Shown one piece after another: positions 25,973 through 36,821 of a stretch of DNA of 64,000 nt; positions within the stretch are counted from its first letter, which is position 1, and the number at the start of each line of letters is the position of its first letter. This stretch comes from Limonium bicolor. Taxonomy: Eukaryota; Streptophyta; Magnoliopsida; Caryophyllales; Plumbaginaceae. The notes beneath the pieces were generated by a model, which saw nothing but the letters and a program-made list of their open reading frames with translations, had not been told where the DNA came from and ran no database searches. The stretch spans positions 90,547,627-90,611,626 of the forward strand of contig CM041780.1 of NCBI GenBank assembly GCA_023374045.1, read 5' to 3'. The translations under genes and the position numbers were made by a program.

Positions 25973-26648
25973 TAAGGTCCGAATAAGTCTAAAGTTGCTA
26001 ATTGTGCAACTAAGTAACTGCTAACGACGTTAGTATGTTAATGAATTAGAATTGAGCTTGAAAACGCTCTTAAATGAACGAACCCGTTTAACGGTATACT
26101 ATTATACCCGGGTTAACCTAGAAAGAGGTTTAAGTTGAAAAGAGAACCAAACTAGTTCTAAGACACAAGATACTAATACTAGTTCTGGTTACAGATCTAG
26201 ATAGTCGGAGGCGTTCGACGGACTAGGCGAACGTGGTATTAAGAGCTAGCCAATCTCCGGTGTATGGTATGGTTTTCTTATAGCCTGCTTGCTAACGAGG
26301 TGTCCCTCGGTTTGTGTGCTAATTGTTTATATGTTCCGACTAAACAAGATAAAGCATGCAACCGGAATATTATATTGTGTGATTATGATGCACTAACACA
26401 ACTTACCTTGAGAACTTACTAACAATATTTAGTAAAGAATTGTGTGAGAATAAGGAACACTCCCAAATATTGTTTTGTTGGTAACCGAAAGTGGTTAACT
26501 AACAACATTGACTTTGGGACTTCCACTAACTGGAACATGGGGGAGTGAGGAATCCGGAATGGTACCGGCACATGTGTATTAAGGGAGGTCGGTATCCTTA
26601 TCAGATCCTGACTTCCAAATATGACTTGTCTTCGGACTCGTCGCCTAG

Positions 26649-28830
26649 TGAAATACCCCTAAATTAATTTAAATTAATTTAGGGGATTTCTTTAATTAAA
26701 TATTAAATTATTATTATGAATATTAAATTATTATATGGAATTGTGAAATTTATTTAGGGGTTTTCTCCTATTTACCCTAATTATTATATAGTATTATGAA
26801 TTTAATAATAAGATTTATAAGTCAATAAATCTTGGGAAAATTTCTAAACACTCCAGCTATATTATAAAGATTTTAGGAAGTGTTGGAATATTGTTTTGAA
26901 ACTTAAAAGTCAAAAATCCTAGAAACCTTAAAGCTTATTAAGCCTTGCTAGGGTTGACTTTTTGAGAATGGTCAAACCAGGCCATGAAACCTATACCAAT
27001 AAATAGGTTATGGAAAACCATGAAGATCAATAAAAAGAACGTCAAAAACGGATCATCCTAGCCAAAGTTATGATCAAATGAAGTTTAGAGCCAAAATTTT
27101 GATAAAGGGCTGACGTAGCATGGCCAGCTGAGTCAGCGCGCGTCTCGGGAATCGCGCCCCGGCATACTTAGTCGTTTATCTCCTATAATTTCGGGTAACA
27201 GAAATCAGGTTTTGCCCTATCTTGTGACCTTCATAACTTTCTCATCTTAAGGAATTTTTGAGTGCCGTCTTCGTTGTTGCCTTCTCCTACATTCCCTCTA
27301 AACAACCATAACTCACACAAACCCTAACTCGTTCTAAATCAACCGGAAATCTGAGCCAAAGTAGCCACCCTGCAAAAACCGTAACTGCAGTTTCAGTTTC
27401 TCCCTTCGAATCAGGTAACTTCCTCTAGCCATAACTTCTTCGTTTCTCATCCAAATTTCACGTTCTTTAGCTCGTTTTGAAGAGCTCTAATTTCTATAAA
27501 ACTTTCATGTTGATGACCTAAGCCAATTCCCAACCGTTTGGAAGAACAAGGTGTCTAAAGTTTCGGTTTCGCCAGCACATAAAATCATACCGAAACTGTA
27601 AGGTATAAACTCGTGACTTTCGACCTTAATTTCTTTTTGTGTGTTGCGAGTTAGGATTATTTCTTGTTATCAATATGTAGAGGTAAGTTTGCACTTTCGA
27701 TTAAGCCCTTATTCATAGCCTAACTCGATCTGTACTGCAAGTTATAGATCCTCAAAGTCGGCCTGGTGAACTGCTCGAAAACTCGAATTTTTCTAGAACT
27801 TCAGATTCGAATTCCCTCGTTTTTGCAACTCCGGTGAGTTTCCGATCAAATTGCTCCGATATTGCTGTTCGTAGTCATGTTTCCGACCTAACCCAACCAC
27901 CAATTAAGTTTATTATGCTCTATATGTGTAGAATTTTGCAAGATTGAATTCGAATAACTTAGAACCCTAGTCGAATGGAACCCAGAACCTATCTTTCGGA
28001 ATACTGCATTATAATTGGGGAAATCGGTGTCATTAGAACCGGAATTCGATTTCGAAACCATAGGAACAAGAATCACTCGATTTCGTTCTGTAGATTGTGA
28101 GAAAAACGTGATTTAGTACTCGGGTTAGGTTCTGTTTTCGCTGATGAACTCAGCGTTCAGGGGCCGTCCGATCTCGTTTTAAAAGATTGGACGGCCGAGA
28201 TTAAAACGTCTCAAATAAGTTTATAAAAGTTTCTAAATTTCAGTAAATAGTCCTAACTTGTTGAGTTAATTTAAATATGTGTTTTGACTTGAAATTTTAA
28301 CCATAGATTCCTTATTTAATCTAGTTTATTTTGATGTAAATTAATATGGTTTTGGAGTTTTTAAACGTAAGTTATGATTTTTGCAAGTTACGGGTTTTCT
28401 GGAATTATTTGGCTAAATTAAAAAGATATTTTTACGAAATAAAATTTTAATAATATGTCTAAAATGTTATAGTTACTGTATATTAAATTTGGGGATTTTT
28501 GGGCAATGGTAAAAGGTTTTAAAAATTGTGTTTATGAGTTTTTCATAAGAATAACTATAATATTAGTTTTTAATGTAACCAAAAATTAAAGTATGGTTTG
28601 GTAATGAACTTTTTAAGCTGGGGAAAGTATGGGAAACCAAATTAACATCTTATAACAGTAAGTTTATAAATGTTTTGGTATTGGTTTTTAAGAGACGTGA
28701 AATTATTTACATATATGTATATATACTTATTTAAGTAGAAACTTATGTAAATCAGGGAATTTAATTATTTTACATTTATTTATTATATTATATGGGAGTT
28801 AATATTTTTAATTAAAACTAAGGGAAAGGA

Positions 28831-28877
<47 letters not shown>

Positions 28878-29707
28878 TATATAAAAGGGAGTAAGTAGTA
28901 ACTTAGGGTAAAACAGGAAGCAAATAAACTAACACTTATAATAACTAAATATTTAGGAGCTAGTATCCTATGATATAGTTAAAGTAATACTTAATGAACC
29001 ATACATGGAATGTAGTTAAAAGTTGTAGTATAAGATGGTTTAAATTCGATAAGTTACAAGGGATGTCCTAGTTAAATTCTAATACAGGTATACTTTATTT
29101 ATAAAATAAATAAAGGAAAACATTTTATTATTAAACCATATGTCGGTTGAGTTATGCCTAGAAGTTATTAAACATAAATAAATACAATAAAATTTCCTAA
29201 AAATGTTATGGGTAAATCTTAATACATATAGATATATATATAAATATATATGCATATAAATATATTAAAATAGATGAGGGAAATAGTATTCCTTGTGATA
29301 GTTATAATTAGTAGAATATATATATATATATATATGATAAACCTTAAATTCTAATCGGTGTGTAATTTAATAGTCACTATTAACTTAAGGGTTTATTACA
29401 CAACATAATCGTAACAGTCTTGGGCTAACCTACTAAGCCCAAGTCTATGAACTCCAAAAGCCCACTTAAACAATTCAAAGAGAGTTTGGGCCACTCTCAG
29501 GAATAAATTCTAAATCGTTCTAAACTAAACGAAATGGGCCTAGTAAAGGATTTAGTTAACAAGTCAAGCCCAAATCTTTTTGAGAGAATAATGGTAAACT
29601 TGGAACTACTAGTCAGTAAGGAAAGAAGGTTGTTTAGTTTATAAGTCCCTTAACTAATCGACACTTGGAACACCTTAATTATAGGTTACTATTGGGGAAT
29701 CACTTAT
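26649..29707 (+). mobile_element. Forward LTR (family C), start and middle
   Basis: It starts with TGAAATACCCCTAAATT, directly inside the 3' LTR of element B after CCTAG. It is the inverted counterpart of about 15000-17480, including the shared GGCCGTCC stretch at 28162. Donor-like AG|GT sites have GT at 27415, 27603, 27683 and 27834. AT-rich DNA with TA microsatellites follows (28835-28875, 29316-29335). It runs into the gap. Confidence 0.8.
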
Positions 29708-30207
29708 NNNNNNNNNNNNNNNNNNNNNNNNNNNNNNNNNNNNNNNNNNNNNNNNNNNNNNNNNNNNNNNNNNNNNNNNNNNNNNNNNNNNNNNNNNNNN
29801 NNNNNNNNNNNNNNNNNNNNNNNNNNNNNNNNNNNNNNNNNNNNNNNNNNNNNNNNNNNNNNNNNNNNNNNNNNNNNNNNNNNNNNNNNNNNNNNNNNNN
29901 NNNNNNNNNNNNNNNNNNNNNNNNNNNNNNNNNNNNNNNNNNNNNNNNNNNNNNNNNNNNNNNNNNNNNNNNNNNNNNNNNNNNNNNNNNNNNNNNNNNN
30001 NNNNNNNNNNNNNNNNNNNNNNNNNNNNNNNNNNNNNNNNNNNNNNNNNNNNNNNNNNNNNNNNNNNNNNNNNNNNNNNNNNNNNNNNNNNNNNNNNNNN
30101 NNNNNNNNNNNNNNNNNNNNNNNNNNNNNNNNNNNNNNNNNNNNNNNNNNNNNNNNNNNNNNNNNNNNNNNNNNNNNNNNNNNNNNNNNNNNNNNNNNNN
30201 NNNNNNN
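29708..30207. other. Assembly gap, 500 N
   Basis: Placeholder gap. The LTR start on the left follows CCTAG, while the LTR end on the right is followed by TGATT. They therefore do not share a target duplication, and the two sides need not belong to one insertion. Confidence 0.98.
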
Positions 30208-31684
30208 TCGGCTTGTGTCCGAACTTCCTATGTCCGGACACAAGTTCGGACCAAGCTTGTTTTGCACTTTTAGGGCTCGTTTGGGGTCCGTTTTCGAAGC
30301 CGTTTTCACCGTTAGCTTTGTTATTTTATTTACTATGTTTTAAGGCAAAATCCATGGTGTTACAGCTTTCTACCGGATTACACCGGCTTGTGTGCTATCT
30401 GTTGTTTGAAATAACGACCAAGACAATTGTTGTAAAATGTAGTATTACTCTTGTGCACTGTTGTGTTATTCTATGTGCGTGATGTTGCTAACTGTAATGT
30501 GTATGTCCCACGCATACAACACTACCTTACCAGTGGATTAAATACATGCGCTTTATTATACCGAGAACTTGTACTCAAGTTTCTCACTAACTTCACTTTA
30601 TAACAAACGTCGTTGTTCTAAACGTGACAACCGACAATACACATTGTGTTCTTGATCATTGTCCTTGAGTGACATTTAACAATTCTATACTACGAGAACG
30701 AGGAGGCCAGTTGGAGCTGGCCATGCATGCTACCGGAGTTGTACCTGTCACAGGTCGTCTCCTATACAATTTACGTCGCGACGGAACAGTACAAGTGGGG
30801 AGGAAGACTTTATTCCTCTCGAGGGTTCGATTCCCAACAGTTCAAGTGGGGAGGAAGACTTCATTCCTCTCGAGGGTTCAATTCCCAACAGTTCAAGTGG
30901 GGAGGAAGACTTTATTCCTCTCGAGGGTTCGATTCCCACCTTTCTATAGTGCAGGAGTTAACTACGTTATCTTCTAAGGGACTAATTACCCACCTAATGT
31001 ACGAGAGTCCCATCTCGTCTAAGGGTTTATCATACCCGACTATCTTACTCCACGAAGGAGGTTAACGAGGTCACAATACCTCCACTGCTGTGTGAAGTAC
31101 TCTTATATACATGTTAGTCCCATTGTGAGGATCTGAATACTGATGATTAAATACAGGACATCTAACTTGACCTTCTGCAGTCTTGTTCTGTGTGACATTG
31201 TCATCCTTGTATGGATGCTTGTGATGATTATGTTATGATGTTTATTTACAGCTTTATAAAAATGACTTGCATGTATTCGACAAAATAGTTGGTGTGGCCC
31301 AGTAGCTTGTGGGCTGCACGATTTCATACCGGCAAATATTTTGCTGAGCCGTTTCATGGCTAAACAATTCCAGGTACCTGAAGAATGAAGAGATTGCCCG
31401 ACCGAGTGTAGGTGGGGTAGAATTAAGACAGGGGTTTATTACCACCGGTGTCATCTTACAGTACTGTATGTTTATTATCGACTTTTGTTGTTTTAAGAGG
31501 TTTGTACTCAGCGCTCATACCGCATCATTTGTAAGTTGTATTGGAGTTAGCCTTGTTAGTCACATGGGTGACTAGCGGCGTTGTAGCACCACCCGTTGTT
31601 ATGTATATATTTTCCGCTGCATTTCTAGTTATCTTTGGGAGCTATCATCGTTCAGGTTATTGGATTTCGGGTTGGGGTGTTACA
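30208..31684 (+). mobile_element. 3' part of a forward Ty3-type LTR
   Basis: It ends in GGGTTGGGGTGTTACA at 31684. Its left end carries palindromic GTCCGAACTT and GTCCGGACAC words like those of the solo LTR at 34634-36821. A 58-bp tandem repeat follows (30789-30940), then a CAG acceptor-like site at 31372-31373 and a hairpin GTTAGTCACATGGGTGACTAGC (31555-31576). No primer site follows, so it is a solo LTR end or truncated. Confidence 0.75.
30789..30940. repeat. Tandem repeat of about 58 bp, three copies
   Basis: Three near-identical units contain AAGTGGGGAGGAAGACTT, then ATTCCTCTCGAGGG and TTCGATTCCCA. Each contains GGTTCGATTCCC (GGTTCAATTCCC in the middle unit), which resembles the tRNA T-arm and Pol III B-box. 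The parallel open frames through it are a consequence of the repeat. Confidence 0.85.
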
Positions 31685-32119
31685 TGATTATATAACCGTG
31701 GAGTATGAATCAGCTAGATCCGATGCTCCTCGTGTCGCCTCTAACAGTCTAATAATACATAACGTTACAGATTAGCATCCCGTATAACGACATTCCTCTG
31801 CGGTACCCCGTACCGTCACCAATACCTCCCGGTTCATTCCCCGTTATTTTCTAACAACGTTTATCGGGTTTTCGGTTTAACTCGGGATTAGGAAAAACGT
31901 TATATTACATGTGTGGACTCGTCTCGTATATTAATATACTAAATGTTTGAACTTTGGTTATCGCATGTAATTCAATATACACTTGTATATTATATAGTTT
32001 GTTTCTATATTGCATTTATAATTCTTAATCATATGTTATACATTTCACCTTAGTATTTATCTTCCTAAGGTTAGTTTTTCCAAGTTTCATGTAGTATAAT
32101 TCATATGTAAAAATACTTT
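31685..32119 (-). mobile_element. Minus-strand family D LTR, distal part
   Basis: Continues the LTR of 40192-43231, from which it is separated by a LINE insertion. The target duplication ATATGTAAAAATACTTT occupies 32103-32119. It is cut on its left by the forward LTR end at 31684. Confidence 0.6.
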
Positions 32120-32147
32120 TTTTTTATCCAAAACGACATCTTATATA

Positions 32148-33773
32148 TTAGTTCCCAGGATGAGAACTATCCTGGAAGATCCAAGAACAACAACATTCAG
32201 GAGGTATACTGAAACGAATATAACCCCCGTTACAGTTTAACCCAAACTTGGCAAGGCTATCAGCAGCCTTGTTACAACTCCTATTAAATTTACAAATGGA
32301 AACCGAATCAAACCAGTCAAATAGATTTCTTCACCCTTTAATTAAACCTTTTAAAGGGGAGTTCCCATTCCCACTCTGAACAACCAAATCCACTGCCAGT
32401 TGAGAGTCCGATTCAACAATTATATTCTTGTGACTGAGATCCTTTGCTGTTTTCAGTCCATCGTATAATGCCCAGACCTCAGCCTCCAAAATCCCAGTCT
32501 GACCCATGAAGTGGGTGAAGCCACCCTTCCAGTCTCCTCTGAAATCCCGTATGCAACCTCCAGCTGCTGCCACCCCTTCCAGATTCACTGCAGCATCCAC
32601 ATTAACCTTCATGCATCCATCCGGAGGCGGTGTCCAAACATCCTGGCAGTCCCGCATAAGTTGCTTCTCCAGCCAATCCTTCCGAACTTTATCTACAAGA
32701 TAACGCTGCAAATTACCATGAAGCAAGTTAAGAGGCAGATCCAACACAGTTAATTTATTATGAAATTTAAGGTTTCTCCATTTCCAGAGAGTGAAACAAG
32801 TCACAGCAAAAATATTAGCCCAGGACGATTTAAATTCATCCATCCAGACACTACAATTTAGGTTCTTGAGTAACCAATCCTGCAGATTCAGAGAGAAAAA
32901 TTGTTTAGAAATACTGTTGCCATTCAGTAAGACATTCCAAACCTTTTTGCTAACCTTGCAATCCCTAATCACATGGGACGTATTTTCAATCTCCCCACAA
33001 TAGTCACATGAATTGGATTGAAGCAATTTTCGGTTAAAGAGGAGGTCTTTGGTTTTCAAGCCCTGGTGGGTCACCAACCAGATAAACGTTTTGATTTTCT
33101 CAGCAACATGTAGTTTCCAAACATGCTTCCAAATGGGGTTTTTGCTTCCCTTATATCTAATCATCTCATACGCAGAGGAAACTGTAAACTGCCCATTTTT
33201 TGCAACAGGCCAAATGACTGAATCTTCAAGCTCAGGATCGAAAATTCCTTTGCTTGAAAGAGTATCCAAAATACTATCTGGAAGATGACTATTAATTATA
33301 TCCCATTTCCATCCTTCCTTTTCACACCAAAGGTTTGCCACCACTCTACCCTTATCAATACTCTCCGGTTGAAAAGCAAAACTAATAAGAGGCTCCTCCA
33401 ACAGCCAACTATCCAACCAAAAATTGATGCTTTTGCCATTACCCAGCTTCCATCTAGCCCCCTTATCTATAACCTCACTAGAGTCCAAAATGTTTTTCCA
33501 AGTACTGGACGCATTCCTAGTACTCAGATTTTTATATTTACTCTTTAAAACCTTCTGCCAAAACCCCTCCTGATTCTGGATTAACCTCCATGACAGCTTA
33601 GCAAGGCAGGCTTTGTTCATAAGCTTAAGGTCTCTAATACCCAAACCCCCCCTCCTGTTTACCTTTAGTAATAACATTCCAAGCCACAGTATGAAGCTTT
33701 CTCTCATTGCTACCATGGCCCCAAAGAAAGTTTCTGGACAGCTTCTCCAGCCTATTGCAAGTTGCATCAGGAA
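32148..33773 (-). pseudogene. LINE ORF2, 3' part: zinc-binding region and RNase H
   Basis: This continues reverse transcriptase ORF2 after a frame break. Visible in order are GGLGIRDLKLMNKACLAKLSWR, a zf-RVT-like block with the CDYCGEIENTSHVIRDC zinc-binding pattern (about 33010-32950), and an RNase H domain with VNVDAA, E in LEAEVWALYDG and D in VESDSQLA. A TGA at 32331-32333 interrupts the frame, but clear RNase H sequence (for example CNKAADSLAKFGL) continues in frame to a stop at 32148. Between 33773 and about 33652 the coding frame differs from both neighbours, so there are two frameshifts plus one nonsense codon. Confidence 0.88.
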
Positions 33774-34633
33774 TTTTTTTGCGACAACATATTATAAATA
33801 GGAATTGTATTTAGTACAGATTTCACCAAAGTTAATCTACCAGCAAAGGAGAGGGACTTGGCTTTCCAGCCACTGATTCTCGCTTGGACTTTGTCAACCA
33901 AATCACTAAAATTCTTAATCTTAGATCTTCCCTCAATAAGGTTAATGCCTAAGTATTTTCCAAAATTATCAGCAAGAGGAATTCCCACATGCCTACTTAT
34001 TTCAATTCTCCTATCAGCACTGACATTCTTAGAAAACAGAATTCTAGATTTACCTAGATTGAGTTGTTCCCCAGAAACAGTGCAAAAATCTTGAATAATA
34101 TCCATAATGCTTAAGACATTAGAAACATTTGCACTACCAAGTAAAACCAAGTCATCTGCAAAAAATAAATGAGATAAGGCTGGACCTCCTTTATTCAGCC
34201 TAATAGGGTTCCACACTTTACTAAGGACAGCATTATTAATCAGATGAGACAATCTTTCCATACAGATAACAAATAAATAAGGAGACAAAGGGTCTCCCTG
34301 TCTTAGTCCTTTACTAGGACAAAAACTTTCTGATTGGGCACCTTCCCATAAGACTCTCATGCTCACCGAGCTCACACAACTCATGATCAGATTAATAAAC
34401 TCATCAGGGAGGCTGAGACATTCAAGAGACTCTCTAATAAAATTCCAAGAAAGCTTATCATATGCTTTTTCAAGATCCAGTTTCAAAATAACCCAACCCT
34501 CCCTACATTTAGTTCTTTTCATGGAATAAATAATCTCTTGCATAATGATATGATTATCTTGTATGTTCCTACCAGGCACGAAACTACACTGACAAGGGGA
34601 GATGATTTTAGGAAGAAAGGATTTTATCCTGTC
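33774..34633 (-). pseudogene. LINE ORF2, central part: reverse transcriptase
   Basis: This encodes most of the reverse transcriptase that copies the LINE RNA at the nicked target. Visible blocks are FVPGRNIQDN, LDLEKAYDKLSWNF, RQGDPLSPYLF and the catalytic FADD (in LFFADDLVLL). The N-terminal end of the domain lies beyond the nested LTR and joins in frame at 34633/36827. The reading frame is lost at a run of seven T at 33774-33780 (A on the coding strand), one more than the frame needs. Confidence 0.92.
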
Positions 34634-36821
34634 TGTAACACCCCCAAACACTGGCCCAGGAGTTAGGGGTATTACACGCCGCGTATTATTACTTAATAAC
34701 GCAAGGCTCTAATATTCAAACGCAAACAAGCAAATAAGGCCCAAAACAGAATACTTAAATAAGGTATAATCAAAATGATGTCGCAACATCCCAAAAGTAT
34801 TACAGAACCCACCAAACTAATATCAGAAGCGGAAGCTAACAAAGAGGCCCAAAGGCTCAAATTCAAATACAAAGTCTCAAAGGAATCGAATAGCAAAACA
34901 AACTAAACTCCAGAAGCTGAGCAAAGTGACCCTCACTGATCAATCTGCAATGTTAGATAAAGTAGGGGAATGAGCACACAACTATGCCCAGTAGATGACA
35001 AACTTCATCAACCAGCATGCTCAAAACATTTATAGAATGTTGACAAATCAGAAGGAATCAAAAGAATCCATAAGCATGTCAGAAAAAGAACAGAAGTCCA
35101 TACGATAGAGGACTAAACAGAGTCAGAAGCAGACAGAAGCAGAAAACAGAGTGGGACACTAGCGATCACAGCATACAGACAGAACGAGCAACCAGCTCGT
35201 GAACAGAACGAGGAAACCTCACTCGTAAACAGAACAGGTGAAAACACCCGTGAACAGAACGGGGAACATCACCCGTGAACAGAAGGATCCTACATAGCGC
35301 GCTACGAGACAGCGAGACCAGCCATCCAAAGGTTCAGATACAGAGATAACTAGGTCCCAAAACAGAAGCTTAAATACAAATAAGCATATGTGCACCAAAG
35401 GCACCAGAAAGCCCATAGATAGCTTGGAAATCAGGGGAATCCAACCCCGCAAACGGAAGTCAAAACGGAGCTCAAACGAGCAAGTTATGGCCAAAACAGT
35501 AGCCTGTCCGAACTTGTGTCCGGACATCAATGTTCGGACACAAGTCGAGACTCATAAGTCGAAAACAGACAGATGTCCGAACATGTGTCCGAACTACGAA
35601 GTTCGGACATAGGTCGAGCATTAAAACAGTAGCAGAGACAGAGGTGTCCGAACATCCAAGTTCGGACTGATGTTCGGACGTTTTACGAAAACGAATACGT
35701 GCAGTGTCCGAGCTTGTGTCCGGACATCAATGTTCGGACACAAGTCGAAGCCAAAATCAGAGAAGGTAGAAGGCTGTGTCCGAACTTCAAAGCTCGGACA
35801 GAAGTTCGGACACAGCGAAAACTTCAGAAAGTAAAAGCGCAGAAGGGCATGTCCGAACGTCAAAGCTCGGACAGACGTTCGGACACGCCGAAATACACAA
35901 GGGACAGAGGCGATTTTCACACAGAACAGAAGCATCAAAACACTGTCAAAACAATACAGGTTTGCAGAAAACAACCTTGGGGTTTGTAAGCATTAAAACA
36001 TCATCAAACAGACAGTTCACAACCACAATTGCAAGACAATTCACAATGAAAACTCAGAACCGGAACGAAACTCCCCAAGGCCGAACACACTAGCCGAATC
36101 CATAAGCCACCTACCTCGATTACAGCAAAGACGAAACCCAAATCTGAAGCAGCAGAACCGAGCCAATGCAGACACCAAAACGCAGACCGAACGCAATCCA
36201 ATTCACTGAGCAAAAACAATTGCAGAAACTCCCAATTCAGAAAACGGAAACTCAAACCCTAAAACTGGAATTGCAATTCAAAAACTGCACACGATCCTCA
36301 CCTGAATCTGTCTACATATTCTGCAGAGCACGCCAACTGTAGACGAATTCGACAGAGGAATTGAGAAGAACCGCTGGTTCATCATCAGATCGCAGAGAGC
36401 GGGTTAGAAAGCAAAATTCTGCACAACTGAAGAACTGAGAGGGGCTGAATACCATACCTTGAACAGATGGCGAATTGCGACAGAGGAGATGAATCACAGC
36501 AGAGATTCAGAACCCGAACAAACACAGCAGCAGTCGATTCTTGACAGATTGGGAAGAAGGGAGAACGTTGAAGAGGAGAGGGAGAGCGAGACGTCTGACA
36601 AACTGATCGAGGGTTATGGATACTGAACGTGGTTAACATCACGATGAGAGGGCTTAATAACTCTTAATTAATAAATAAATCCCTTACCAGAAAATAAATA
36701 ACGAAAGACCTCCACGCCCCTGACTTTAATCCAAAGGACTTCCATGTCCTGAATTAAGATTAAACCAACCTAAGAGTAAGTTGTGACGAAATGAAATATA
36801 ACCAAATCTTGGGTTATAACA
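34634..36821 (-). mobile_element. Solo LTR, 2.19 kb, nested in the LINE
   Basis: On the minus strand it starts with TGTTATAACCC (36821) and ends with GGGGGTGTTACA (34634). It is flanked by CTGTC (34629-34633) and CTATC (36822-36826), a 5-bp duplication with one mismatch. Removing the LTR and one duplicate restores LINE reading in frame (SKLLTDRIKSFLPK). The minus-strand leader carries donor-like sites with GT at 36457, 36301 and 36114. An acceptor-like CAG lies at 34945-34946. No internal region is present. Confidence 0.93.
35510..35890. repeat. Palindromic GTCCGAAC/GTTCGGAC repeats
   Basis: About five irregular units each contain GTCCGAAC followed by GTTCGGACA or GCTCGGACA, so each can form a stem-loop. 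The open frames that pass through on both strands are compositional. It sits in the U5 half of the solo LTR, in the same relative place as the GGACCGACCC array at 4605-4890. Confidence 0.8.

Larger units (their letters stand above)
22300..26648 (+). mobile_element. 3' LTR of element B, interrupted
   Basis: It starts with TGAAATACCCCAAACC after the polypurine tract. Its last part (24725-26648) repeats the 5' LTR from 9331 to about 10379. It carries a hAT insert at 25096-25972 that the 5' LTR lacks, and is cut at 26649 by a further LTR. Donor-like sites have GT at 23421 and 23607. Summing both copies gives an original LTR of about 4.3 kb. The remaining U5 part (matching 10380-11255) is not found after the gap. 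Confidence 0.85.

Noticed and set aside
32506..34094. Plus-strand open frames across the LINE
   Set aside because: They are antisense to recognisable reverse transcriptase and RNase H coding sequence.
35388..36093. Plus-strand frames with repeated CPNLCPD words
   Set aside because: They follow the GTCCGAAC/GTTCGGAC repeats in the solo LTR and are open on both strands.
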